DNA of 64,000 nt from Caenorhabditis elegans (Eukaryota > Nematoda > Chromadorea > Rhabditida > Rhabditidae), in the NCBI RefSeq assembly GCF_000002985.6, contig NC_003279.8:9920001-9984000 (forward strand). Reading direction: 5' to 3'. How positions within the stretch are numbered: position 1 is the first letter of the stretch; each line of letters begins with the position of its first letter. Shown one piece after another: positions 44,901 to 56,737 of this stretch. Both the position numbers and the translations under genes were made by a program. The notes under the pieces were generated by a model, which saw only the letters and a program-made list of their open reading frames with translations, did not search any database and was not told the origin of the DNA.

Positions 44901-45640
44901 GAGGCATGTTGTACAGTAATCTAAAGATTAGATTCACTTAGATACCGAAATCTACTATTCTTTGTCTTTCTTTGCCACGTTTCTCACTATAATTTCACGA
45001 TTCATTGATTCGATTTAGCACTTGGAACCAATGTCAACATTACACCATTTCACTTTTTTTGAAAATTCAATGTTTTCTCATCAATTGAAGGTCAATTTAT
45101 GGACCGAGTCTTCTATTTTGAATTCCAATAAAACCTTCCAAAAAATGTTTATAGAAAATGTTTCGAAGAGAAATCCCTAAATTTAGCCAAAATTTTTAAT
45201 GTGTCATCTTTGCCAACTGCCGGAAAGTATTTGTGTTGGTTTTCTGATATTTCGAGAAAAAAAAAGATTTTTCGTAAAATATCTAAAATTGTTGGCCATT
45301 TTCCTCCGTTTAGAAGAATTTTTTGAAAATGTTTATCCACATCAACAACTCATTAAAAATTTCACTTTTTGTTAATTTTCTAAACATTTTTTTTCGATTT
45401 TTTCTGAAAAAGATTTTAGCTATTTACTTAAGTTCGGTTTTTTTTCCAAATTTTGCCAAAAATCATTTTTCTAGAATTTTGTTCTCTCCATTTCACAAAC
45501 TATTAACTAAATAATGTTGAACTTCTTCTATACATATAACCAAAAAAACTATTTCTTTAATAATTTTTTATATTTTCAGACGAATCCTGCTATGAACTAA
45601 CACTTGTCAATCTGAAATCTCTTCAAAACTATCAATTACA
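41972..45640. other. intergenic region between ALG10 gene and mom-5
   Basis: No supported gene. The ALG10 and mom-5 genes diverge from here, so both promoters are expected inside. Bases 42.75-43.05 kb are GC-richer and pyrimidine-biased. A 184-codon + strand frame (43526-44080) is hydrophobic, Ser/Phe-rich and probably spurious. An antisense frame at 43852-44076 looks more protein-like. An acceptor (ATTTTCAG, near 45580) 60 bp before the mom-5 ATG indicates a 5' untranslated exon or trans-splicing. Confidence 0.5.
44105..44410. repeat. full-length foldback element
   Basis: An inverted pair: the left arm reads AAAAATACGGTACCTCTCGA, GTGCGCCTTGACAGAGTACTG, AACTTTAAACTTTGCTGCGG. The right arm reads its complement from CCGCAGCAATGCGAGTTACAGTACTCCTTGAAGGCGC to TCGTGTCGAGACCTGGTACC. 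The core is AT-rich. This is the clearest complete member of the family in the window, about 300 bp. Confidence 0.85.
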
Positions 45641-48600
45641 ATGCATCGACATATTCTGATATTATTTTTATTCGGATGCTTATCAGCTGATCAACGACTC
45701 TCATCAACTTCAATTTCATCGATGAATGGATTCTCAACAACTCGAAAATGTGAACATATTACAATTCCAATGTGCAAAAATCTGGATTACAATCAAACAG
45801 TATTTCCAAATCTTCTCGGACATACAACACAATCTGAAGCTGGTCCAGCAATTGCGCAATTCAATCCATTAATTAAAGTTAAATGCTCAGAAGATATTCG
45901 TCTCTTTCTTTGTACTGTCTATGCACCTGTCTGTACAGTACTCGAAAAACCAATTCAACCATGTCGAGAATTGTGTTTATCTGCAAAAAATGGATGCGAG
46001 TCATTAATGAAAAAGTTTGGATTTCAATGGCCAGATCAATTGGATTGTAACAAATTCCCAGTAACTGATTTGTGTGTTGGCAAGAATTCCAGCGAGTCGA
46101 GCAACTCTAAAAAGTGGGTTTTCTGCATAATTTTATGAATAAGAATTTATAATTGATATATATTTACAACAAAAATTTCAAAAGTACCCAAAACATGAAT
46201 TAAAGTTTAAATTTACGGGAACCGTTCTAGAATCCTTTTTTTAAATACAGCGAGAAATTAAATTGTAAATTCAGTTAAAATCATCGGTTTTGCATTTAAA
46301 GAAAAATAATAATAAATTCAGAATGGCCTGCAAAGACCGAACCTCGTAAGAGTTTTCAAAAAAAAAAAGCTCTCTGAAAATTAAATTTACGGCCGCTGTG
46401 ATACTGACAAGTTTGGCTGAATTTAAGTATTATTCCGAATTTTTGAGCCCCATAAAAACTCCTACTCCAAAGCGTCAAATAGTTTTTTATCAAAGTTTTT
46501 GAATTTAGAAATTTTCCGAAAAAAATGTACATCGAGATTTCTAAATTCTTTGTTTTATCGAACAATAAAACAAGTTTCCGTAGATCGAAATATAAAATAT
46601 TTCAAGTTACAGAAGTAGTAATGACGTCACATTCGGTGTTTCAACAATTGCCAACGAAGTTGTCCTTTCTCCAAAAAAATGCCCTCATCATATGCATACA
46701 ACAAGCGGATCTCATTTTTCATTGCCTCTTCTCAGTGGACGCCTTCCTGAATGTTCATTAACATGTGAAGCTGACAATCAAGTACCAATGATGTTTGATG
46801 GACGTGTTCGACGAATTCTTCGAATCTGGACAGCAGCATGGTCTGTGGCATGTTTCGTGTGCTCTTTATTCACTCTTGTCACATTTCTTGTTGATTTATC
46901 ACGATTCGCGTATCCAGTTCGACCGATTTTGTATCTCGCGTTCTGTTATCTAGCAATTTCTACGGTTTATATGATAGGTGAGTTGAATTTTCTGTTTTTT
47001 TTAAATCAGATTTTTTAGAAACTAAAAATGTATTTCTACAGGCGTAGTCGGTGAAGATGGATTCGCTTGTGGAACGTATGGATCTACTCCAACAACACTT
47101 GTTACGCAAGGAGGAGAAAATGTTGGATGTAGTGCTCTTGCTGTTGTTCATTACTTTTTCTTCATGTCAAGTTGTGCGTGGTGAGTTTTTTCGTTAATTT
47201 TTGTATTTTAACGAAAAAAGTACCGTTTTTTGTACCACAAATAGAAAACTGGTTTTGAAAATGTGCATTCGAAAAAAAATCGGCATGTTTTTCTTTTGTT
47301 CAAACACATTTTTCAACAAAAAAACGACAACTGAAACATTTTTTTTTTAAAGAACTTTTTGAATATTTTGATAAAAATTTTAATTTTTATAATTTCGAGT
47401 GTAATTTTTCAGAAAAAAATTACATTTATGATTTTCGACAATTTTCAGTAACAAAAATCTAAAAAATATTTTTTTTAAACCAAATTTTAAATGAAAAAAA
47501 CCCCGTTTCCGGAAAATCGGAAAATCAAAAAAAAAATTCAATTTTTATCAAATTTTGTTCATGAAAAAAATGTATTTTTTCTTCAAACAAAAAAAAAACA
47601 AAAATCGAAAATTTTTGTTTTCATTGAAAAATCGAAAATCGACACCCAAATTTTTAATCTTGATTTAAACAGCTATCAGCCTTTTTAAAATGATATTTTA
47701 TATACTAAGTATTCTTTCAGGTGGCTTGTACTGTGTCTAGCCTGGTTCCTGGCGGCAAATCTGAAATGGGGAGCTGAATCAATTGCTGCTCTGTCACCAT
47801 ACTTCCACGCAATGTGCTGGGGAGTTCCAGCAGTTCTCTCGGTTACTGTACTAGTGACAAATTCTGTCGATGGAGATGTATTTACTGGAATCTGTTCAGT
47901 TGGAAATTTGAATCCCTCTGCTCTCGTCTATTTCTTTTTCACTCCGATCGTTGTATCGTTGGGTTAGTTTTTTTGTGAATATTATGGTGGGGGAAGACCG
48001 AAATTGAATTCGTTTCGTTGTGTGTTCCATCGTTATTTATCTTCGTTTTCTTCTCAGAAATGTTCTATTTGCAGCACTCGGAGCAGTTTTACTCGTTTGT
48101 GGAATTTGGTCAATGATCCGTATTCGAAGTTATATTAAACTTCAACACGCCGATGTTGAGAGGAATATCAGTAAATTGGAGAAATTAATGTTGAGGTTCG
48201 ATATTTCAAATTTTTGAAAATCTTCAAAAGTACCTGAGCTTTTTTAATCAGAAAAGAAATACTTTCGATTTTTGGAAAACGAAAAATTGGAAAAACATGT
48301 ACAGAAAAAGACGAGCAAACTAGGTTTACTGATGTAGATATATTGATTTCAGTTTGGAAAGTTGATAAATTATTCTAAAACCCGAGAATTCCCTGGAAAT
48401 CATTTTTTATTTAAAATTCCAAAATTTCAGAAAAAAAAAACGAAAAAATTGGATTTCCTAAGAACCGAACAAAATAAGAAAAACTTAAGAATCGCTTTTC
48501 TGATATTCGTTTCATATTATCATACAAATATTATATTTTCAGAATCGGTGCCTTCGCCATAATGTACTCTCTACCAACTGCAATGAATGCTGCAATTATG

Positions 48601-49334
48601 TGGTATCAGGCAGTAAATATGCCTGCCTGGCTTGAAGGATGGCTTCATCATCGATGTGTTCGACTTCAAGATCGAGAATTATTCGGTTTCACGTATCCAG
48701 TTGATGATTGTCCGATGGATCCGAAAGTTGCAGCTCCGGAGATTATTGTTTTTCTTTTAAAGTTAGTTTGAAACTGTGAATCAGTTAAATTTCAATCTGT
48801 ATAATCTAAATTTGATTTTCTGATTTTTGCGCCAAAAATGCGACATCCGGTTTCGACAAGACGAATGTTTGTTAAATGCAAAAATGTATACGCCTTTAAA
48901 GAATACTGTAGTTTCAAACTCTTGTTGCTGCAGAATTTTCATCGCTTCTTGATAAAAAATATTCTTATTTAAATATTAAGCAATTCAAACACAAAAAGCC
49001 TAACATAAGAAAAACTATTCATGAAAAATCGATGTAAATTCCGCAGCAACGCGACTTCGAAGTTACAGTACTCTTTAAAGGCGCATATTCGACAAAATTG
49101 GATCGTGCCGAGACTGCATAATTTCGCGTCTAGTTAATATGAATTATTTATCTTGATTCGAAACCCCTAAATGTTCTTATTTTCAGATATGTGTCTCAAT
49201 TGGTTGTTGGTATAACCTGTGCCATTTGGGTTGTCTCTTCAAAAACTCTTTCAAGTTATCACAAGGCTTACCTGGCACTCTCTTCGAGGTCACCTACTGT
49301 ACCTGCTCATGTTGATCAGGTTAATATGAGGTGA
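45641..49334 (+). CDS. mom-5: Frizzled-family Wnt receptor
   Basis: Seven exons (45641-46113, 46613-46977, 47042-47180, 47721-47962, 48075-48195, 48543-48761, 49187-49334) encode 568 aa. A signal peptide (1-16) is followed by a cysteine-rich domain from C37 with all ten Cys. A linker and seven membrane helices follow (first at RIWTAAWSVACFVCSLFTLV), typical of class F receptors. The intracellular motif after the last helix reads KTLSSY (539-544), where most Frizzleds have KTxxxW. MOM-5 receives the MOM-2 Wnt signal that polarises the EMS blastomere. In exon 5 the acceptor TTTGCAG is used; an earlier TTCTCAG breaks the frame. The final AGGTGATAG could also act as a splice donor, so a longer isoform is possible. 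Confidence 0.94.
48830..49125. repeat. foldback element in mom-5 intron 6
   Basis: Inverted arms: GTATACGCCTTTAAAGAATACTGTAGTTTCAAACTCTTGTTGCTGC on the left against GCAGCAACGCGACTTCGAAGTTACAGTACTCTTTAAAGGCGCATA on the right. The outer ends are CCGGTTTCGACAAGACG and CGTGCCGAGACTG. It fills most of the 425-bp intron. Confidence 0.85.
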
Positions 49335-50112
49335 TAGTCTCTTCTTGTCATTTTATCCTATTTATATGTATTCTCATTCCTTTTCTCACTTTTTTCCCAA
49401 CCAACTCAAATGTTTCTTTTTCTTCATTCTTTGTAACTTTTCTGACTTATTCTTATGCTCTCTCTTGCTCATCGGACGGCGCCCATCGGTCCCCTTCCTC
49501 TCACAGAATCATTCCCCAGAGCATGATCCATCTCTGTGTCTACACTCTCCTCGTCTACTCGTTGTCTCTCAATGCTTCCTGATTTGAGTTGCGACGAGCA
49601 CATTTCTAAGAACCGGCTCCCAAAGATGCGCTCTTACATAGCAAAAGAGAGACAACGAGTGGAAAAGATGGTGAAAAATGATATTTTTGAGTGGAATTAC
49701 ATTGAAATCTGACAAAAAGGGCAGAAAGAAGCTTGAGAAAAGTCAAAAAAGAACCCCCTTCAATTCAGGTTACTGTAGATCAGTTCTCTCGCTGCCATTT
49801 TTCATGTATCTCGTTTATTCATGTTCTTAAGTTCTGTTGTCACCAGCTCCAGCACAAGGTTCACACACTTTTTTTCACACTTTGAGCACTCCAATCAGGG
49901 TAAAACCACTTTCATCCCAGTCTTTGTCTCGAATTTAGAGTTATGAATTTATTACTCATTATTTATGCGGTTGCTTATTTTTCTTCATCCTCAATTTCTT
50001 TTTCATCGTATATTCATATATAAATTATACATTATTATTATTGTTTAATTTGTGACACGGCGATTGAAAGAACCTAAAATAAGGATTGCAAAGAAAAACG
50101 GATGGTTATGAA
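49335..50112. other. convergent 3' spacer between mom-5 and tetraspanin gene
   Basis: It contains the 3' UTRs of both genes. The stretch just after the mom-5 stop is pyrimidine-rich and open in two frames for about 80 codons, which may be UTR or an alternative last exon reached through the AG/GTGATAG donor. No other gene is seen. Confidence 0.45.
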
Positions 50113-53067
50113 CTAATAATAAAAGTCATGGAAATCCTTGAGAATTGATTTTGAAAGACAACAAGCGAAACAGACTCCGACCAATTGAATTGCTGCCAAA
50201 ACTGCACAAATTCCGCCGACCATTGCTCCATTCTTGAGCACCCATTCTGCAATTAAAAAAACAATCAAATTTCCGATAAGCCCAATCATGCTCTATTGAG
50301 AAAGTGCAACAGAGCACACTTTGATCTTCTTGGAAAAAAAAGACTAACGTTCGACACTGTGAATGCATCCGGGCTCAAAGAGTGGAGCATTCTCTCGAGC
50401 ACATCCCTCGATTTCTTCAATGCAACATGAATCAGGAATTGTTGTGAATGTGAGCCAATCGGATGAATTTGTTACTCCACAACATTCAAACAACTAAAAT
50501 TGAAATTAATTTGAATTTTAAATGCTGTAGTTCTACTTTAATTTTTTTTTTGGAAGTTTTGCTAAATTAAAGAAAAACTTCATGAAAAATACAGGTAAAA
50601 AGTAAATAAGTTTTCGAATCAAAATTGAATATTACGGGAACCTGAGAACTTGACGCGCAAATATCTCGTAGCGAAAACTACAGTAATTCTTTAAATAGCT
50701 ACTGTAGCGCTTGTGTCGATTTACGGGCTCGATTTTAAGATAATTTATTTAAATTGAGCCAGTAAATCGACACCAGTGATACAGTAGTCATTCAAAGAAA
50801 TACTGTAGTTTTCGCTCTGAGATATTTTGCGCGTCAAATATGTTGGTTCTCAAAATTTTGTGTTTCAGTAATATTTTAGTCAGAAAATTTTTAAAAAAAG
50901 TATTTTTTTTCGAAATTACCCATTTTTAAATTAATTACTAATACGAGAATTTTGAAAAAAACAGCTCTAAAATGTGATGAATTTTTTTAAAATTTTTTTC
51001 TGAATTGAAAAAAGTTTATTTAATTTTTTTGAAATTTTGAGAGATTCTGAATAGACTATTTTTAACATTTTAATTAAATTTAAAGCAAATAACGTATTCT
51101 TCCCGAAAAAAATTTTTGACTGAAAATTTCTCATTAAAAAATTCAAACGTTTTCCAGAAAACATGTCAAAACAACATTCCTAAACCACAATTCTAAAATT
51201 TTCAGATTCGATTTTTTTTTGTAGTGACACATTTAAATGATCTGACGCTACCCAAATTCCAAAACTAAAGCACATTTATCCCGTAAAAAGCTCGAAGGAT
51301 GATTTTTGGCACCTAAAATAATCTATTTTCAGATCATAAATCTACGGGGGATTATGTAGATACAATTGGCATTTTCAAACAAAAAAGTGCGAAGGTCACA
51401 CTCATTTAACTAATCTCATCAGTAATCCACGTGGCTTATTCACATGACGCACGTGGTGTCAGGATGTCCCATTACGGTTTGACCTACAAAAAATGCGGGA
51501 ATTTTTCGCCCAAAAAATTGTGACGTCAGCACGTTCTTAACCATGCAAAATCAGCTGAGAACTCTGCGTCTCTTCTCCCGCATTTTTTGTAGATCAACGT
51601 AGATCAAACTGAAATAGGACACTCTGACACCACGTGATGACGTTTCACTAACCTGATGTGTCTTATCCCATGCACTCTCAACTCCTCGACTCTCGTGATA
51701 TCGTACCATACCCGTCTGAAAAAATATTATTTTTCTGGAAATTTTATTTTGTTTAAAAAAAGGAAAACTTGGTTCAGAGCTTCTTAAAAATTAAATTAGT
51801 TTAATTGATAACTTCAGTTTTCAGAGATTTTTTTAAAGTTTTGATTATGTTGTTATTTTTATCAAATTACAATAATAAGCTTTTTGCATTATTTTCGATA
51901 AAATTATTTGTCGGGCGCTGTAAGCCTTTAAAATATACCTGAAGCTGATTACCAATTCCAAGTCTGAAACTATCATGCAATGCATATCCGATAATGACTG
52001 CTGCTATTTCACACGTCTGTAATGATTTATTCCGTTCAAAATGAAATAATTCGTCCAGAACTCACGATAAGAAGTGCAAGAAGAACTGCAAAAGAGACGG
52101 TTAGACAATAATTCTCACGAATTGCTCCACAACATCCTAGAAATCCGAGAAGAGTACACAAAGATCCGATCACGAGTAAGAGAATCGGTGTGGCTAACCT
52201 GGAAATTTGCAAAGGCGTTCTTTTCTACTTTTAGGTAGCCCAAGATGTAATTTTTCTGGAATAATTATCGTTATTTCATAGTTTTCTGAAGCACGCATTC
52301 AAAGGCTCACGGATTTATATGAGTGGGTCTCGCAGCGAGGAAATGTCTATGATAACACTTTTAGGAATTTAGGTGCCCGTTTTTCCTACTTTGGAAAATT
52401 ATGAACAATTTTCTCACAATCAGTTCTTCTTCTGTAGTTTTGCTAATAGTAAGACTATCAATATTATGATTTTGATTCATATTTGGCAGCAAAAGAACAT
52501 CTGTCGAGACACATCTAATTGTAAATAAAATCCGTGTACCAAAATGGCGAAGTTATGATACCGAAAAGTTAACTCTTCATAAAGGCGGTCTCGCCACGAA
52601 ATACCTTGACAATTTTTCGAATTGAAAAAAGTTCCTTTTTTATTTTTTATTTCAGAACATTAGATAGAACAATTATTTGAAAAGTGCGAGTTTAATTTTG
52701 GTGATTTTGGGTCCTGGCACGAGCGAAACTTTTCATCTAGTCCCTGGTTAAATAATTTTACCATTCTCCAAAACACAAAATTAAAGGCACATACAAAAAT
52801 CTATACAGTACTTGTAGGTACGGTAGCTAAAAAGTTTCACTCGCGCCATGACCCCAACTTTCAGATTTCTTACCTTTCATCGCCTAATATATCTAATACA
52901 TTATCAAATTTCAACTGTAAAATGGATCCAACAATAATCAGAGACAGTCCTCCCACCTGGAAATTTATTTTTTTGTAGCAATTTAATATTGTAATCTACC
53001 GTACCCATAATACTAAATTAGCCAGGAATAGAAGATATTTAACTATGGTAACTCCTCCTTCTACCAT
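50113..53067 (-). CDS. tsp-7: tetraspanin
   Basis: Seven exons (53067-53005, 52956-52874, 52198-52066, 52016-51939, 51715-51653, 50493-50349, 50246-50113) encode 232 aa. Four membrane helices are visible: VKYLLFLANLVLWV with GGLSLIIVG, ILLLVIGSLCTLLGFLGCCG, TVSFAVLLALLI into CEIAAVIIGYAL, and GAMVGGICAVLAAIQLVGV. The large extracellular loop has the diagnostic CCG (FECCGV) plus DSCC and further Cys pairs. Juxtamembrane Cys (GCCGA, CFACC) are likely palmitoylated. Tetraspanins organise membrane microdomains. The large loop is short, about 75 residues. Introns 2 and 5 are long and repeat-laden. The symbol tsp-7 rests on remembered map position next to mom-5. Confidence 0.88.
50637..50862. repeat. 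foldback element in tetraspanin intron 5
   Basis: GAACCTGAGAACTTGACGCGCAAATATCTC and AGCGAAAACTACAGTAATTC mirror GAAATACTGTAGTTTTCGCT, GAGATATTTTGCGCGTCAA and TTGGTTCTCA. The inner arms, GTGTCGATTTACGGGCTC and GAGCCAGTAAATCGACAC, flank an AT-rich loop. The family differs from the GTGCGCCTTT one. Confidence 0.85.
51447..51640. repeat. foldback element with CACGTGGTGTCAG ends
   Basis: ACGTGGTGTCAGGATGTCCC and GTTTGACCTACAAAAAATGCGGGAA on the left are mirrored by TTCTCCCGCATTTTTTGTAG, GATCAAACTGAAATAGGACAC and CTGACACCACGTG on the right. The loop holds GTGACGTCAGCACGTTCTTAACCATG. This resembles a high-copy worm palindrome. It lies in tetraspanin intron 5. Confidence 0.9.
52705..52860. repeat. 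inverted pair in tetraspanin intron 2
   Basis: GGGTCCTGGCACGAGCGAAACTTTTCATCT and GGTAGCTAAAAAGTTTCACTCGCGCCATGACCCC are imperfect inverted copies of one another. A related single arm occurs near 6185-6215. Confidence 0.75.
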
Positions 53068-53577
53068 GATTTGTTATCACGATGTCATTTGAATAAGAAG
53101 AGTTTGTAGACGTAGAAGATGTAGAAAAAGACGTTAGTTGGAAAAGGAAACAAGAATGTGAAGAAGAGCAAGAAGGCGACAACACAATTGAGTCGAAGGG
53201 GCGGATGCTCCGAACTCCGCCCATTTTGTGGTTGAGAGCAGTTGATACTTCTTCTTCTTCTTCTTTGCCACTTTGTCTCTCTTGAGTCGCGAGCTTTAGG
53301 GAATATAAGGAATATTTTGAGACGGGTTTTGATGCAAAGAAGCACCCCTCTGGAGGGCTCCGATAAAATCTAAAAGTTTTGGTGCTCAAATTCATCACTA
53401 AAAAAATTTGAGAAAACAAACACACAAGAATAGAATGGGAGTTTAGGGAAATAACAAAAAAAAAAGAAAACAGCTGGAACAGAAGAACAAGTGTGGAGAT
53501 GATGGAAAGCGAAATTTTGGGTCAAGAAACAAGAAACAGGCAACAAATTAATTTGAATAGAATTTGAATTGAAGTGA
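53068..53577. other. spacer between tetraspanin and LTV1 genes
   Basis: 510 bp between two co-directional - strand genes, holding the LTV1 3' UTR and the region upstream of tsp-7. Antisense frames here are Ser/Phe-rich and not credible. Confidence 0.5.
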
Positions 53578-56286
53578 CTAGATTGGGCGAGCCTTGATCT
53601 GTCCGATACGTCCTTTCGCAAGCTGAAAAGATTATTTTAATTGAGAGGTTTAAAAGTGCCGGCAAAAAATTGTTTTAAAAAATTTCTTAGCATTATTACC
53701 GAGTTAATTGAAGCATCAATAATTTGAAAAAAAATCGAACAATTTTTTTTTACATTTTTTTTTCAAATTTTGTTGATGCCGATGAGGAACAAAAACCATA
53801 AATATTATTGTCTTCAATAGAAGAAAAATTACCAACATTTTAATTTTCTTAAAATAAAAAAAGCGGCACGCTTGGTGCATGGCTGTCGTGTTTTTTTTGT
53901 TGTTTTTTCGGACCAATAAAACAAAAAAAGGGAGAGGGGAAAAATTCGATATTTTTTTGTTTTTTTTTGGCTCAAAAGGTTTTTTGGTGACTCCCATGGT
54001 TGTGAGTGTGAAAATATTTTCTTTTAGTTGTTTCATACTTTTTCAATATGAAATATGAAAAATTACCTTTCGTTTCTCCTCGGCGAACATAGTCTTGTTA
54101 GCCTTTTTCTCAACTCTTCTCAGCTTTCTGGCCTCTTTTACAGCTTTTTTCCGCAGACTTCTCTGTTCCGGAGTTTCATTTTTTGGTCGGAAAGTAGAAA
54201 CAGTTGAAAAAACGCTTTCCTTATCATCATCATCCTCCATATCCTCATCATCATCTTCATCTTCTTCAGCAATATCCATCTCTTCAACAGCTTTATCGAA
54301 TCGTTTCAATGCCTTTCTGGATAAACCACGTGGCTCCTTGATGAGTGTCGGATGATTGTAGATATTAGTGTATTGAGTAGCAAATGATTCACAATCCCAT
54401 TTCATTTTCTTATTTGTACCCTCATCCACTTCCACAATCTCGTATTCTTCTTTGTCTTTGATGACTCCCTCTTCAATGAGACGCATTCGTTCACGTACAT
54501 AATGCTTGGCGAGCTGTAAAATTAAATGATGAATGAAAATAATTCTTTTGAAAAGTACTACCTCTTCATCATACTCTGCATTTGAAGGTCCTTTGTCATT
54601 TATAAGTTTGTGAAGTCGTCCAGCGTTCGGTTCAAGTGCTCCTCCAACATCATAGTCGTCACCATCAAGCTCTCCGATCTGAAAATTAATTCATTTTTTA
54701 AAACTGGGTCAGATTAAATCTCAAAAATAATAAATAAAAGTAGAATGTTTTCTGGTAACACATAATTTTCTTGAAGTTTATTTTTCATAAAAATGAGTTT
54801 ATTTAGAGGAAACCGAAAGATTGAAAAATTTTTTGAGAAAACTAAAAAATGTATGTTTCATTAAATCAAGTCTTGTTTATGTTGAAGATTATTTTATTCT
54901 AAAAAGAGGAAAACTTGCCAAAACTTAAAGAATTTTCCGAAAAAAAAACTAAAAAACGATAATTTTCGATTTTTTAATTTTTAAAAATTAAAAAATTTTC
55001 AATTTTCAATTTTCGATTTTACTGGAAATCTAAATTTTTTCGTTTTCTATGAAAAGCCGATAAGCGAAAAATTTGATTTTTTTAAAAGTTTTTTTTTGAT
55101 TTTCCGGAAAACCAAAAAATCTAAGAACAATTTTTTAAAAAAAATCTAGTCAAAAAATCATTTTTTTTTAAATCAAGTCTTTCTTATGGTAAAGAGAAAA
55201 AATTAAAAACATATCCTTTCATTCTAAAGAGAGGAAAAATGGCGAAAATTTATGGCATTTTTCGAAAACTGTTCGATTTTTAAATAAGTTTAATTATCAT
55301 ATTTTTCAAGCCAATAATTCTGAAATAATACCTGATCGGTGTTGTATTCACGATCCATGAGTTCTTCAAAAGCATTATCAATAACTCTTTGATCAGCTCT
55401 TTCAACTCTAATCTCTCCAACAGCCTCTTCTCCAAATAACTCGTCATCATTATAATCATCATACATCTCATCGTCTTCATCGTCATCCTCTTCTTCTTCC
55501 GAATCTTCACCTCGTCTTGTACTTCTATAAACTGTAGTTCTTTCATCAAGAAGACCACCAGCAAGTGTGATAAAATTATCTTCAAGTTCTCCGGTGTTAC
55601 GATCATCTGTCACCTCTTCCAACGCATTTGCAACATCTTCGTCAAAAAATTCCGGTTTCTTAAGAGCACCGACAAGTCCGAAAAGTGGTGGAGCTGGTGG
55701 GAATGCTGATGAACCACTCGTTTTGATGGTCGTTTTCTCGACTTCTTCATGAACATTTTCCAGCTTCATCGGCTGAAAATTTAAATGATTATTTTACCAA
55801 TACAAGAAGATTGTTTTTCGATTATGTTCTAAAAGAGGTGATCGAAAAATTGTTTTTTTTTTGATTTTCCGTAATATGGAAAACTTTTTTTTAATCATCC
55901 ATAAAATTCAATTTTATGAAATAATGTAAAAAATGCTGATTAAAAAAACATAGAAATTTTTTACTTAAAAGAAGTACAAAGACCAAAATTTTAAGCTATT
56001 TTTTGACATATCCTAAAATCTTTTGATTTCATTGAAAAATCGAAAAACAAACACTTTTTTTTAAGTTTCGGTATTTGATCAAATTGATTTTAAGATGACA
56101 AACCTCATTAACAGCTCGCATGTGCTGCAAATAATCATAATCATCGTCGTAGTAGACTCCATACTTTTGCTGTTCCTCCAAATGTTCTTGAGTTGGCTTG
56201 AATCGTTCACTTCTTTCCCTATTATCCGGAACCAATCGAAAACTTTGACTGGCTTTCTTATCAATGAATGCCTTCCTTTTACCCAT
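53578..56286 (-). CDS. LTV1 homologue, 40S ribosome biogenesis factor
   Basis: Five exons (56286-56104, 55772-55332, 54678-54562, 54513-54067, 53622-53578) encode 410 aa. The N-terminus MGKRKAFIDKKASQSFRLV, the segment DYDYLQHMRAVNE, the long Glu/Asp-rich middle (EDSEEEEDDDEDDEMYDDY), the motif FATQYTNIYNHPTLIKEP and the basic C-terminal helix (RKKAVKEARKLRRVEKKANK) all match LTV1. LTV1 binds pre-40S particles, helps shape the beak and supports nuclear export; its acidic middle is a casein kinase 1 target in yeast. It lies 450 bp downstream of, and in the same direction as, the eIF3c gene, so co-transcription is plausible. Confidence 0.92.
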
Positions 56287-56737
56287 TTTGAGGCGAAATT
56301 TATGTTTCCAGTAACCTGAAATATGAATTCTATGTTAATTTTTTGTTACTTTTATTGTTGGATCTGAGAAAATAACTGATTGGACAGAACCGGGGCTCAT
56401 AAAAAATTACTTAAAATTGGACGAATCAAATTAAATATTTCATTAAAATAATATCCGGCAACCCAATATAAATAATTAGCAAAAACAAAACAGTATGGAA
56501 AGAGTATAACTTAAACACTACTAACCGGAAACGAAAAATGAGAGCTTTAAAGTTCAGATCTCACACTGAACAAGGAAAAGTGGGAAAGGGTGGGGGATTA
56601 CCAAAAAAACTGATCAATTAAATAAAAGATTCAACAAGTATTGGCGCCTGCAAAAAGTTTTTGAGACTAATTGCAGGCGCCATGAAAGGCGTATTAGCGG
56701 GTTCCACGAATGGGAGAGACGATTGAAAAATGGATAT

